From Enterococcus_C asini_A (GTDB lineage Bacteria; Bacillota; Bacilli; Lactobacillales; Enterococcaceae), in the NCBI RefSeq assembly GCF_031928785.1, contig NZ_JARQAL010000006.1: a stretch of 64,000 nt of DNA; one strand, 5' to 3'. Below the pieces are notes generated by a model, which searched no databases, was not told the DNA's origin, and worked only from the letters and a program-made list of their open reading frames with translations. Shown piece after piece: positions 1 to 8,381 of this stretch. Positions within the stretch are counted from its first letter, which is position 1, and every line of letters begins with the position of its first letter. The translations under genes and the position numbers were made by a program.

Positions 1-240
1 GATGACCAGTGCTCCTTGATACAATTCATCGGCTACTTCTTGCATTTGGGCCAAATATTCTAAGCCTTCCACGGGCCCGCCCACTTGGTAAATCGCTTTT
101 TCAGGAAAGCTAGCCCGCAATACTTCTGCTAAGCCCACTTGAGAGCCGAGAGCATCGGGATCTGGGCGCATATGGCGATGAATGATAATGCGATCATAGT
201 TTTGAATGGCACTTAAAATTTCTTGTCTAATACTGGGCAT
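1..240 (-). CDS. nrnA: DHH-family phosphoesterase NrnA, N-terminal part only
   Basis: The first 80 codons of a minus-strand gene that runs off the left edge. The start is the ATG at 240. The N-terminal motif HRHMRPDPDALGSQ is the metal-binding signature of DHH/DHHA1 phosphoesterases of the NrnA type, which degrade nanoRNA and dephosphorylate pAp. In Bacillus the same order occurs (ytkL, ytoI, nrnA), so the neighbours support the call. The DHHA1 domain lies outside the window. Confidence 0.85.
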   Translation of the reverse strand, partial: MPSIRQEILSAIQNYDRIIIHRHMRPDPDALGSQVGLAEVLRASFPEKAIYQVGGPVEGLEYLAQMQEVADELYQGALVI

Positions 241-339
241 AGTACCCCTCGATTCTGTAAAAATTTTTCATAGATGGACTTGGCGGGCAATTTTGGCAGG
301 ATTTAATTGATTGCAATAAGCCAAATCCCCTGTTGTTTC

Positions 340-1668
340 TTACGGCCGTTCTAACAATTGACAAACTACCAAAGCCTTTGCCACTAAGGTGTTTTCCATG
401 TAAACTTCAATATCCAATTTTGCGGAACGACGGCCCATTTCTAAGATTCTAGGCTTAATCACCACTTGGCTTTCCAGTTGAATCAAACGGAAATAATGGA
501 GATTCATCTGCTCGATCCAAGTGTTCCGGCGTTGGGAGAAATACAAGGTACGCTTGGTAACATTGGAAATGATTTCGCTTAAAACTCCAAAGGCGATGGT
601 TCCCACTTCGTTGACCATTTGTGGGGTGACGGCAAAGACAAACTCCGGCACGTCTTTTTTCACGCCTTCACTTTCTTCTACCAACTGGATTTCGCCGGCG
701 ATTTGATCGCTGATGGTGTCAGACATTTGCGTTTGCCGTTGTACCAGCTGCATGGCTTTCATGACGTCTTGTCGACTTACTAGGCCAACTAAAGTCAAAT
801 CATCACTGACCACCGCCATGACTTCCAAACCATCCCAAATCATCTGGTGGCTAACCGAAGCAATACTCATTTCCCGTTTGACAAAAATTGGGTCTTTGGT
901 CATCACCCGCTCGATGGACTGTTTATCCGGTTTTTCCAAGATGTCTTTGGCGGTGACAATTCCCACGAGGCGCATGCTGCGATTAACCACTGGAAAGCGG
1001 GAATGATTGGTTTTTTCGGCGATGCGCTTGTAATCTTTTACCGTATCTTGAGTGTTCAAATACATGGTTTTTTCAATGGGCACATAAATATCTGACACCA
1101 GCATGATGTCTTTTTTAATCAATTGATCGGAAAGAGCCCGGTTAATAATCGTCGCCACGGTAAAGGTATCGTAAGTGGTGCTTAATATCGGCATTTCCAC
1201 TTCATCGGCTAGGCGACTGATTTCAGGACTAGTCTTAAAGCCTCCGGTAATCAACACCGCCGCCCCATCTTCTAAGGCCATGCGGTGAACTTCTTCCCGA
1301 TTCCCCACAATCATCAGTGAATCTGGGGTGATGTAGCGCTCCATGGCTTCTTCTTTCATGGCGCCGATGACAAACTTGTGCAAAACCTTATTTAACCCAG
1401 CCTCGCCGCCCAAAACTTCCCCTTCGATGATTTGCACCACTTCCCCAAAGGTCAAGCGTTCAATGTGTTTTTTTAATTTCCGCTCAATGCGAATGGTGCC
1501 CACCCGTTGAATGGTGGAAACCAGACCCACATTTTCCGCGTCTTTAATGGCACGATAGGCGGTACCTTCCGAGACATTTAATTCTTTGGCAATCCCCCGA
1601 ACGGAAATCCGCTCGCCAATTGTCAGACTTTCAATGTAATTTAAAATCAAGTCGTGTTTGGTGGCCAT
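340..1668 (-). CDS. DRTGG/CBS domain regulator (YtoI-like)
   Basis: A 442-residue cytoplasmic protein with four modules. Residues 1-60 form a winged-helix-like segment, with a GTAYRAIKDAE helix typical of DNA binding. A DRTGG domain spans about 70-180. A CBS pair spans about 190-310; such domains usually bind adenine nucleotides. The C-terminal 110 residues look like a hotdog (PaaI-type) fold. This is the YtoI architecture; its physiological role is not known. It lies 4 nt downstream of the hydrolase gene and about 100 nt upstream of nrnA, so co-transcription is likely. A ligand-sensing transcription factor is inference. Confidence 0.8.
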   Translation of the reverse strand: MATKHDLILNYIESLTIGERISVRGIAKELNVSEGTAYRAIKDAENVGLVSTIQRVGTIRIERKLKKHIERLTFGEVVQIIEGEVLGGEAGLNKVLHKFVIGAMKEEAMERYITPDSLMIVGNREEVHRMALEDGAAVLITGGFKTSPEISRLADEVEMPILSTTYDTFTVATIINRALSDQLIKKDIMLVSDIYVPIEKTMYLNTQDTVKDYKRIAEKTNHSRFPVVNRSMRLVGIVTAKDILEKPDKQSIERVMTKDPIFVKREMSIASVSHQMIWDGLEVMAVVSDDLTLVGLVSRQDVMKAMQLVQRQTQMSDTISDQIAGEIQLVEESEGVKKDVPEFVFAVTPQMVNEVGTIAFGVLSEIISNVTKRTLYFSQRRNTWIEQMNLHYFRLIQLESQVVIKPRILEMGRRSAKLDIEVYMENTLVAKALVVCQLLERP

Positions 1669-1672
1669 GGTG

Positions 1673-2365
1673 TCAACTCTTTTCTAATGTAATGGTTTCG
1701 CCAGGCTGGAGCACTTGACCAGTTCCAGTCGGCAATTTTTGGGCAAAGGCTACGGCATCTTGTTCAATTACCGGAAAAGTATTGAAATGAATCGGGACGA
1801 CTTTGCCAGCATTTAACACACTGGCTGCTAGCAGTGCTTCTTCAGGCCCCATGGTGAAATTATCCCCGATTGGTAAAAAGGCCAAATCTAACAAATGCTC
1901 GCGGCCAATCAGCTGCATATCAGAAAAATAATTGGTGTCCCCGGCGTGATAGATGCACTGTTCTTCTATTGTCAGCACGAGACCAGCTGCCAGTCCCATA
2001 TAATAAGGCACGCCGTCAATGGTCAAAGAACTACTGTGTTGGGCGGGCACCAGTTTCACCCGACCAAAAGGAAAGGTAAAACTGCCGCCCAGATTCATGC
2101 CGTGGGTCTTTTTCACTCCCTGGTTTGCGGCGTATTCCGCAATTTCCACCATGGCGATGACCATGGCATCACATCTTTTGGCTATGGCGACCATATCCCC
2201 AATGTGATCGGAATGACCATGGGTAATCAAAATATAATCCGCTTCGATTTCATCAGCAGAAATGTCCGCCAAGGGATTACCGGTAAAGAAAGGGTCAATC
2301 AAGATTTTATGGCCGGCTTTGGTGGTAATCGCCACCGTCGCATGGCCGTGATAAGTAATTTCCAT
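1673..2365 (-). CDS. UPF0173 metal-dependent hydrolase (YtkL-like)
   Basis: About 230 residues of a metallo-beta-lactamase-fold hydrolase. Visible motifs are YHGHATVAI near the start, ITHGHSDHIGD (HxHxDH) and HAGDTNYF. The substrate of UPF0173 proteins is unknown. The start at 2365 was chosen because GAAGGAG sits 7-8 nt before it; an in-frame ATG at 2371 lies too close to that site. The gene is first in an apparent operon with the DRTGG/CBS gene. Confidence 0.85.
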   Translation of the reverse strand: MEITYHGHATVAITTKAGHKILIDPFFTGNPLADISADEIEADYILITHGHSDHIGDMVAIAKRCDAMVIAMVEIAEYAANQGVKKTHGMNLGGSFTFPFGRVKLVPAQHSSSLTIDGVPYYMGLAAGLVLTIEEQCIYHAGDTNYFSDMQLIGREHLLDLAFLPIGDNFTMGPEEALLAASVLNAGKVVPIHFNTFPVIEQDAVAFAQKLPTGTGQVLQPGETITLEKS

Positions 2366-2595
2366 TTTCATTCTCCTTCGTCTTTGGCATAACAACAAAA
2401 CCTCATAAACAAAAGGGCTACAGACAATTTCACAAAATATATTGTAACAGTTATAGTATAACAGATAATACAGCAGAAAGCTTGTGGAAGATTTTACGGA
2501 TTTGGTTCAGCTTTTTACCGATTCCCAGCAGTAAAAATTACCTCTTCCACTCTTTTTCCTCGTTGCTTTCCTTGATATTCTTTCATTTTAAGTAC

Positions 2596-2626
2596 AAAAA
2601 ACTCCCTAACAATTCAGTTAGGGAGT
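2596..2626 (-). terminator. Rho-independent terminator of the glsB stress operon
   Basis: Perfect 10-bp stem (ACTCCCTAAC / GTTAGGGAGT, 6-nt loop), followed on the minus strand by a T run. It lies 57 nt past the glsB stop. Confidence 0.9.
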
Positions 2627-2682
2627 CGCGTTTCTTCTATTTATAGGGAAGATTTTCACCAAATGATTGCGGTCCGGGGAAT

Positions 2683-2928
2683 TTATTTCGCCCGGCCCAA
2701 GAAAAACGAAACCACGGCAACTAAAATCACCGCACCAATAATGGACGGAATCAAAGCCATGCCCGCAAGTGACGGCCCCCATGAACCTAGGAGTGCTTGA
2801 CCAATAGCGGCTCCCACTAAGCCTGCCACAATATTGGCAATCCACCCCATACTTCCACCTTTACCGGTAAGTGCTCCGGCAATGACACCAATAATTGCAC
2901 CGACAATCAATGACCAAATAAAACCCAT
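2683..2928 (-). CDS. glsB: GlsB/YeaQ/YmgE-family stress membrane protein, copy 1
   Basis: An 81-residue hydrophobic protein with about three membrane segments and the Gly-rich GAIIGVIAGALTG motif of transglycosylase-associated/GlsB proteins. It is nearly identical to the protein at 6901-7149, differing mainly around residues 23-26 and at the C-terminus. It is last in a minus-strand unit with the SDR reductase and a 39-residue protein, and ends at a strong terminator. The family is linked to envelope and bile stress in enterococci; the molecular activity is unknown. Confidence 0.88.
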   Translation of the reverse strand: MGFIWSLIVGAIIGVIAGALTGKGGSMGWIANIVAGLVGAAIGQALLGSWGPSLAGMALIPSIIGAVILVAVVSFFLGRAK

Positions 2929-2945
2929 AATAAATTCCTCCTTTT

Positions 2946-3065
2946 TTATTGTTGTTTACTACCTTGTTTGCGGTAGTCATCGCGAATTTCTTTGACTTTC
3001 AAGATCACTGGTAGCAAAGTAGCCGCCAGTGAAATGATCATCATGACTTTTCCTTGCTTTTTCAT
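2946..3065 (-). CDS. 39-residue single-span membrane protein
   Basis: Translates as MKKQGKVMM, a hydrophobic run IISLAATLLPVIL, then a basic/polar tail KVKEIRDDYRKQ. One membrane span is likely. AAAGGA lies 9 nt before the ATG at 3065. It sits between the SDR gene and glsB with short spacing (15 and 17 nt), so it is probably a real member of the stress operon. No family recognised. Confidence 0.6.
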   Translation of the reverse strand: MKKQGKVMMIISLAATLLPVILKVKEIRDDYRKQGSKQQ

Positions 3066-3080
3066 CCTTGTCCGTCCTTT

Positions 3081-3974
3081 CTACAAATTAATCGCTTCGC
3101 CACCGGTTACCCCATAAATTTGGGCGGTGACGTAACTGGCTTCATTGGAGGCCAAAAATACATAGACTGGTGCTAATTCCACCGGCTGCCCTGCTCGTTC
3201 TAGTAAAGAATCTTGGCCAAATTCTGGTAATTTTTCTTTCGGTTGGCCTTCATCTAACTGTAAAGCAGTCCAAATCGGTCCGGGGGCGACCCCATTGACA
3301 CGGATGCCTTTTTTGCTTAATTGTTTTGCCAAGCCCACAGTAAAATTGGCAATGGCCGCTTTGGTCACGGCATAATCCAACAGATTTCCACTCGGATTAA
3401 AGGCTTGGACCGAGGTGGTGGTGATGATGCTACTTCCTGCTGGTAAATGAGCTAGCGCCGCTTTAACCGTGGCAAACATGGAAATAATGTTCACGTCAAA
3501 GGTGTCTCGGACTTGCTCCATAGTCAATTCTTCTATAGAAGGTTGGGTGATTTGCTGGGCTGCATTTAAGACTAATGTGTCCAGCCCCCCTAATTCGTCT
3601 ACTGCTTGGGCCACCATTTTTTCCGGGGCTTCGGCTACTCGTAAATCAAAAGGCAATAAGACAGCTTTGCGGCCCGCTTCTTCCACATATTTGGCAACGT
3701 CTTTGGCATCTGGCTCTTCACCGGGATAAAATTGGATGGCGATATCGGCGCCTTCTCGGGCAAAGGCAATGGCTGCTGCCCGACCAATCCCTGAGTCGCC
3801 ACCGGTAATTAACACCCGACGATTTAACAAGCGTTCATGACCTTGGTAGCTTTCTTCTCCACAATCTGGTACCGGCCTCATCTTTTTTTGCAAGGCTGGA
3901 GTTTCTTGATCCTGTTTGGGAAACTCCTCTTCATAATATAACTTACGGGGGTCCTTTAATACGGGATCTTTCAT
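3081..3974 (-). CDS. SDR-family oxidoreductase (general stress protein 39-like)
   Basis: A 297-residue short-chain dehydrogenase. The N-terminal extension of about 45 residues (KDPRKLYYEEEFPKQDQ) is typical of the YhdF/YdaD/GSP39 group. The cofactor motif TGGDSGIG, an NAA motif, the catalytic Ser in ITTTSVQ and the YAVTK pair are all present. The substrate is unknown. It leads the minus operon with the 39-residue protein and glsB, consistent with a general stress role. Confidence 0.85.
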   Translation of the reverse strand: MKDPVLKDPRKLYYEEEFPKQDQETPALQKKMRPVPDCGEESYQGHERLLNRRVLITGGDSGIGRAAAIAFAREGADIAIQFYPGEEPDAKDVAKYVEEAGRKAVLLPFDLRVAEAPEKMVAQAVDELGGLDTLVLNAAQQITQPSIEELTMEQVRDTFDVNIISMFATVKAALAHLPAGSSIITTTSVQAFNPSGNLLDYAVTKAAIANFTVGLAKQLSKKGIRVNGVAPGPIWTALQLDEGQPKEKLPEFGQDSLLERAGQPVELAPVYVFLASNEASYVTAQIYGVTGGEAINL

Positions 3975-4075
3975 TTTCTCACTCCTAACATAATTGGCTG
4001 TTACAATTTAATGTTAATATAAGCGTCGTTTTTTGGAAAGTAATTCGTCTTATTTTTACAAAAAATCCTGATTAT

Positions 4076-4121
4076 TTGACGTATTTATCCATTTGCGCTA
4101 TTTTTAATGTAAGCGATATCA
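4076..4121 (+). promoter_or_regulatory. CRE site over the promoter of the CorA-like gene
   Basis: TTGACG (4076-4081), a 17-bp spacer and TATTTT (4099-4104) form a plausible sigma-A promoter. TGTAAGCGATATCA (4108-4121), just past the -10, matches the catabolite-responsive element consensus WTGNAANCGNWNNCW at every position. CcpA repression of the downstream CorA-like gene is inferred. Confidence 0.6.
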
Positions 4122-4218
4122 ATATCGTGTTTACAATAAGTAAGTGAAAAAAAGCAGTGATTTCCCTTGCATAATCGGAAAAAACAAGGACCTAGAAAAA
4201 ATTAAAGGATGATGAGTG

Positions 4219-5163
4219 ATGCTTTCACACTATAATATAACAAAAGAAGAAGGTATTACTCCTTGTGACAAAGAAGACGGCACGTGGCTGGTCATCCAAA
4301 AAGCTAGCCAAAAAGAACTAGATGACATCATTGAAAGCTATCATCTGCCGGCGGATATTTTTATTAGTGGCGATACGGCGGAAGAAATCACTCATTTTGA
4401 AAGAATGGGCAACGGCAAATTAGGCAAACTGTCCATCCTTTCTTTAATGAACCTTTGTGCCGATCGTACGTTACCGATTGAAGAACGATTGGAACCTTTG
4501 ATTTTTGTCTTTGCCGAAGACTTTACTTTGACCTTTATCGGGGATAATTCGGATTTTTTGGAAGCTTTCTTAGAAAAATATGCCAAAAAAATCACCACCT
4601 CAGAAAAACTTTGCGGTTATATCATCAAGCTGACTTATACCCATTATTTGAAAGAATTAATCGAAATCAAAAAAGACATTGACGACTTGGATCAAGCGGC
4701 TCGCCGCACTACGGAAAACAAAGAGCTGTTTCGTCTGGCAGATACTCAGCGCACCATGGTTTATTTGGATCAAACCCTCCAAGGGCAAAAAGAAACCTTG
4801 GATTATCTATGGAATGAGACGGATTTTCCTGACCGCTTGGACGATGAAAATCTCGTCTACAATATTCGTCTGCGCCAAGCCCACGCGGAAGAACGCATTG
4901 TGATTTATCGGGATTTATTAGATACCATTGGCGGCTTATTTAACGACATGATGGACAACCACTTAAACCATCTGATGAAATACTTAGATTCTGCCGCATT
5001 AGTTATTTCCTTTCCAGCGTTAGTCTCTGGCATTTGGGGTATGAACACGGGAGGCCTGCCGGGAAAAGAATCCAAAATCGGCTTTTACCTGGTGATGTTG
5101 CTGGCAATTATCGTCAGCATTATCGTCTTCCTTCATTTGAAGCGCAAAGACTTTTCTAAATAA
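4219..5163 (+). CDS. CorA-family divalent cation (Mg2+) transporter
   Basis: About 314 residues. A soluble N-terminal funnel domain and a long helical stretch are followed by two C-terminal membrane segments (about 258-278 and 290-310). The signature WGMNTGG near residue 274 is the GMN selectivity-loop motif at the end of TM1. The start is probably the ATG at 4219, 9 nt after AAAGGA; an adjacent GTG at 4216 is possible. It is transcribed divergently from the SDR operon and has a CRE at its promoter. Mg2+ as the ion is a family inference. Confidence 0.88.
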   Translation: MLSHYNITKEEGITPCDKEDGTWLVIQKASQKELDDIIESYHLPADIFISGDTAEEITHFERMGNGKLGKLSILSLMNLCADRTLPIEERLEPLIFVFAEDFTLTFIGDNSDFLEAFLEKYAKKITTSEKLCGYIIKLTYTHYLKELIEIKKDIDDLDQAARRTTENKELFRLADTQRTMVYLDQTLQGQKETLDYLWNETDFPDRLDDENLVYNIRLRQAHAEERIVIYRDLLDTIGGLFNDMMDNHLNHLMKYLDSAALVISFPALVSGIWGMNTGGLPGKESKIGFYLVMLLAIIVSIIVFLHLKRKDFSK

Positions 5164-5303
5164 ATTCCTTAAAAAAAGGAGGGCTTTACAAAAAAGCGAC
5201 ACCATTTTCTTTATGCGTATTGGCGAAATCTGGGGCCTTCTAGTAGTTTGTCCTATTTCGCCTGAAACCAAAAAGAAAAACATACAGAAAGGAGCTGACG
5301 GTT

Positions 5304-5405
5304 GTGAAAAAAGTGCTGGGTATTCTCTTTGGCGCCACTTTATTGGGTTTTCTGATGAAGAGAAAACAAACCATGCAGCAGACCAGTAAAAAGAATTCGT
5401 CGTAA
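5304..5405 (+). CDS. 33-residue small protein at the head of the Gls24 cluster
   Basis: A GTG start at 5304 preceded by AAAGGAG. The product is VKKVLGILFGATLLGFLMKR followed by a polar Gln/Lys/Ser tail: a short membrane or membrane-associated peptide with a basic end. It sits 34 nt upstream of amaP on the same strand, with good ribosome-binding spacing. No family recognised; I take it as a real small gene of the envelope-stress operon. Confidence 0.55.
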   Translation: MKKVLGILFGATLLGFLMKRKQTMQQTSKKNSS

Positions 5406-5439
5406 GGTTTTTCTAAACGAACAGTAAAGGAGGTGCCGC

Positions 5440-6009
5440 ATGAATCGTGGACTAAAAGCATTGGGAATTATTTGCTCTTTGTTGTTACTGTCAGTCTTGG
5501 TGATGATGATGTACTTCACGTCATCGGTTGTCTCGTTGCCTTTTGAATTAAACCGTCCCCGCTTTTTATTTCAGCCTTTTCTCAATTACTACCTACAGCA
5601 ATACCTCTTTTGGGTTGCCTTAGTCTTTGCTGTGGCGGTGATTATTTTGATTTTGGTTTTGATTTTTTATCCGCGGGTGAAACAAACCTTTGTCTTAAAA
5701 GAAGAACAAGGCCGTTTATCCTTGGACAAAAAAGCCATTGAAGGATTCGTCCGCTCGAAAATTCAAGGAGAAGGGTTTGTCCAATCCCCTAAGGTCAAAG
5801 TTCGGGCTACCCGCAACAAAATCAACGTCAATATCATCGGTGAGCTCACCCGCACCTCTTCATTAATCGGCAAAACAGAAGCCTTAATGGAAGACATCCG
5901 CCAAGACTTGCAACAGATTTTAGGGCCGGAAGAAAAAGTCAAAGTCAATGTCACCTACAAAGAATATGAAAAACCACAGCGCACTACTACTCACTCAAGG
6001 GTAGTCTAA
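5440..6009 (+). CDS. amaP: Alkaline-shock membrane anchor protein AmaP
   Basis: 189 residues with two N-terminal membrane helices (about 7-28 and 55-78) and a cytoplasmic Asp23-like domain rich in Lys and Val (KVKVRATRNKINVNIIGEL). In Staphylococcus AmaP anchors Asp23 to the membrane; the same order (amaP, DUF2273, asp23) is seen here. RBS AAAGGAGG sits 7 nt before the ATG. It is second in the envelope-stress operon. Confidence 0.9.
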   Translation: MNRGLKALGIICSLLLLSVLVMMMYFTSSVVSLPFELNRPRFLFQPFLNYYLQQYLFWVALVFAVAVIILILVLIFYPRVKQTFVLKEEQGRLSLDKKAIEGFVRSKIQGEGFVQSPKVKVRATRNKINVNIIGELTRTSSLIGKTEALMEDIRQDLQQILGPEEKVKVNVTYKEYEKPQRTTTHSRVV

Positions 6010-6021
6010 GGAGGGAGTTTC

Positions 6022-6210
6022 ATGAAGTATTTCTTTTACCGCTACCAACTCCCGATTATCTTTGGGGGGTTAGGTTTGATTTTAGCTATTTTATTGGTCA
6101 CCATCGGCTTTTTCAAAACTTTGCTACTCGTATTATTAACCGTTGCCGGTATTGCTGTGGGTTTTTATTTAGAACAAAGCGGACTACTTGATCGTTATTT
6201 TAAATCTTAG
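6022..6210 (+). CDS. DUF2273 small integral membrane protein
   Basis: 62 residues with two membrane helices (about 9-29 and 32-50). Its position between amaP and gls24 and its length match DUF2273 proteins of Gram-positive alkaline-shock operons. The RBS AAGGAGGG is 12 nt after the amaP stop. The function is unknown; it probably acts with AmaP at the membrane. Confidence 0.85.
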   Translation: MKYFFYRYQLPIIFGGLGLILAILLVTIGFFKTLLLVLLTVAGIAVGFYLEQSGLLDRYFKS

Positions 6211-6222
6211 GAGGAACGACTT

Positions 6223-6879
6223 ATGAACAATAATCAAGAAAACAACAGAAAACCTTTAACCTCTCATCCTGATCCACTGGTGCCCCATGCCCAAGACCAT
6301 GTAGAAGAAAACAAAGCCATGGAAGACCACAAAAAAGCCCCCCACTCAGCACCAGAGCCAAGTCCCAATGAAGAGCTACCTAGTGGGGAATTAACTTACG
6401 ACGACAAAGTTATCCAAAAAATCGTCGGCCTAGCAGTGGAAAAAATCGACGGACTGCTAACGGTGGATGGTGGCTTTTTCTCTAATATTGCTGAAAAATT
6501 GGTCAATACCGACAATGTAGCGTCAGGCATTGAAACCGAAGTGGGCAAAAAACAAGTGGCGGTGGACATGGATGTGGTGATTGAATACGGTCGGGATATA
6601 CCAAAAATTGCCGATGATATCAAACGGGTGATTCACGATGAAGTGAACAAAATGACCCATTTAGATGTCATCGAAGTCAATGTCCATGTGGTGGATATTA
6701 AAACTCAAAATGAATATATGGAAGACAGTGAAACCGTCCAAGACAAAGTAACCAGTGCTGCCAAAACCACTGGCCGTTTTGCCGCTCGTCAAACCGACAA
6801 AGCCAAAGAAATGGTCAATCGCGGCACCAACAAAGCCCAAGAAAAAATAGAAGAAAATCGTGAACCTCGGGTGTATTAA
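6223..6879 (+). CDS. gls24: Asp23/Gls24-family envelope stress protein
   Basis: 218 residues. An acidic, His/Pro-rich N-terminal extension (1-65) is followed by the Asp23 domain (about 66-170; DKVIQKIVGLAVEKIDGLL and VVIEYGRDIPKIADDIKRVI) and a Lys/Ala-rich C-terminal helix. In E. faecalis Gls24 is a general stress protein involved in bile resistance and virulence. It is coupled to DUF2273 by a 12-nt gap. Confidence 0.92.
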   Translation: MNNNQENNRKPLTSHPDPLVPHAQDHVEENKAMEDHKKAPHSAPEPSPNEELPSGELTYDDKVIQKIVGLAVEKIDGLLTVDGGFFSNIAEKLVNTDNVASGIETEVGKKQVAVDMDVVIEYGRDIPKIADDIKRVIHDEVNKMTHLDVIEVNVHVVDIKTQNEYMEDSETVQDKVTSAAKTTGRFAARQTDKAKEMVNRGTNKAQEKIEENREPRVY

Positions 6880-6900
6880 CCAAAGAAAGGAGTCATTCTC

Positions 6901-7149
6901 ATGGGAATTATTTGGTCATTAATCGTGGGCGCAATTATCGGTGTCATTGCCGGCGCTCTAACCGGACGAGGCAATAGCATGGGCTGGATTGCCAATATTG
7001 TGGCGGGCTTAGTGGGAGCCGCCATCGGTCAAGCCCTCTTAGGCTCATGGGGCCCTTCCCTTGCTGGCATGGCCTTGATTCCATCCATCATCGGAGCGGT
7101 GATTTTAGTTTTAGTCGTTTCTTTTGTCCTCAGTCGGAGCAAGAGCTAA
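6901..7149 (+). CDS. glsB: GlsB-family stress membrane protein, copy 2
   Basis: 82 residues, almost the same as copy 1 at 2683-2928 on the other strand; the two differ at a handful of positions and at the extreme C-terminus. This copy is in the canonical place, directly after gls24, with an AAAGGAG ribosome-binding site. Its stop codon abuts the start of the next gene. Confidence 0.92.
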   Translation: MGIIWSLIVGAIIGVIAGALTGRGNSMGWIANIVAGLVGAAIGQALLGSWGPSLAGMALIPSIIGAVILVLVVSFVLSRSKS

Positions 7150-7635
7150 ATGTTAGTGATTGTGGATATGCAAAACCGCATTTTAGATGAACAAGACCCT
7201 TGCTTTGTAAATGGAGCCAAACAGTTGGTACCTAAAATCAAAGAACGGCTGGATCATGCCCGTAAAAGCGAGGAGTTGGTGATTTTTACCCGGGACATCC
7301 CGGTGGAATATCAAAATCAAGACGAAGAAAACGTGGCGTTACAGATTATTCCCGCCTTAGCCCCTTTAGTTAGTGAAACCATTGTAAAAAAACACTATTT
7401 TACATTACCGCCAAAAGCTTTATTGGCAATTCAAGAGTTGGCTCCTTCTTCACAATCAAAGACGATTGAAATAGTAGGAACGGAGCTTAGTCTATGTGTC
7501 TTGGCGAATACTTTAGCTTTACAGAGCATCTTCCCTGAAGCAGATTTTGTAATAGATAGAAACTACGTGGCGGGAAATCATCTAAATAACGAAGCGGCGG
7601 CCTTAATAAAAGATTTCAATGTGAAAGTCCGCTAG
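7150..7635 (+). CDS. Isochorismatase-like cysteine hydrolase
   Basis: 161 residues. VDMQNRIL carries the catalytic Asp, VKKHYF supplies the likely Lys, and GTELSLCVLANTL holds the nucleophilic Cys. The family includes nicotinamidases and small amidases; substrate not assignable. The ATG follows the glsB stop codon without a gap, so translation is likely coupled, tying an unrelated hydrolase to the envelope-stress operon. Confidence 0.78.
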   Translation: MLVIVDMQNRILDEQDPCFVNGAKQLVPKIKERLDHARKSEELVIFTRDIPVEYQNQDEENVALQIIPALAPLVSETIVKKHYFTLPPKALLAIQELAPSSQSKTIEIVGTELSLCVLANTLALQSIFPEADFVIDRNYVAGNHLNNEAAALIKDFNVKVR

Positions 7636-7769
7636 TTTTGACCGGCTTTGAAATTGGCGAAAGTTGCTTTACTTGCTGCGAAAAAGGGTGAAACAAAGGG
7701 ATTAGATCCCTATTGCAAGCCTTGATTATGGAATTTTTTTGATGCCTTGGTCTGCAAAAAATCACACTG

Positions 7770-7806
7770 GCCCCTTGGCGATTCGTTGATCAGGGGGCTT
7801 TTTTCT
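7770..7806 (+). terminator. Terminator of the Gls24 operon
   Basis: GCCCCTTG (7770-7777) pairs with CAGGGGGC (7791-7798), an 8-bp stem with one wobble and a 13-nt loop, followed by six T. It ends the gls24 operon and sits just upstream of the DUF305 gene. Confidence 0.85.
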
Positions 7807-7863
7807 ATCTCAGGATTGGCTTATGGACAGGACAATTTAACACTATGGAAAGGAGCAAAAAAA

Positions 7864-8310
7864 ATGAAGAAGTACCTTAAATTTTTCTTGATGATTACCG
7901 TCTCCACCATTTTGATGTTTTTTATGATGTATTTTAACCTTTATGCCTTCAGCCACTTCTTTTTCAGCCAAACAAGGGCTTTTATGGCGTTGATGATGGG
8001 GGCTGCCATGGCCATTGTGATGCTACTTTTTATGTGGAAAATGTACCCTAGTAAAAAAGGCAATCTGGCAATTTTAGCGGTGAGCCTCTTGGTTTTTGCC
8101 GGTTCTTTATTTATGGTGCGCAGCCAGACTGCAGTAGATGATGTAGCGTGGATGAAAGCCATGATCCCCCACCATTCCATCGCAGTCCTCACCAGTAAGC
8201 GGGCAAATTTAAGTGATCCCGAAGTCAAAAAATTAGCCCAAGAGATTATTGACGCTCAAGAAAGAGAGATTGAAGAGATGAAAGAGTTGATTGACAGGTT
8301 GGAGGAGTAG
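7864..8310 (+). CDS. DUF305-type membrane protein
   Basis: 148 residues: three N-terminal membrane helices, then a short soluble helical tail. WMKAMIPHHSIAVLTS near residue 98 is the DUF305 signature (M-PHH), whose His residues suggest metal or heme-related binding in the family; the N-terminal Asp is also typical. The ATG at 7864 follows AAAGGAGC. An upstream in-frame start at 7747 would add an implausible 39 residues that overlap the terminator. Confidence 0.75.
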   Translation: MKKYLKFFLMITVSTILMFFMMYFNLYAFSHFFFSQTRAFMALMMGAAMAIVMLLFMWKMYPSKKGNLAILAVSLLVFAGSLFMVRSQTAVDDVAWMKAMIPHHSIAVLTSKRANLSDPEVKKLAQEIIDAQEREIEEMKELIDRLEE

Positions 8311-8320
8311 GGTGATATGT

Positions 8321-8350
8321 AAAAAAAGCATGGCGTGCCATGCTTTTTTA
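8321..8350. terminator. Bidirectional terminator
   Basis: A14-bp stem (AAAAAAAGCATGGC with its complement, 2-nt loop) between the converging DUF305 and acetyltransferase genes; A and T runs on both sides. Confidence 0.88.
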
Positions 8351-8381
8351 TATTGTGATAATTCCACCTACAAGACTTCTT

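Noticed and set aside
1895..2392. 165-codon plus-strand frame over the metal-dependent hydrolase gene
   Set aside because: Exact antisense of a gene with clear metallo-hydrolase motifs; no SD.
3975..4215. Mg2+ riboswitch (M-box) before the CorA-like gene
   Set aside because: The conserved M-box blocks are not visible; a CRE and ordinary promoter explain the region better.
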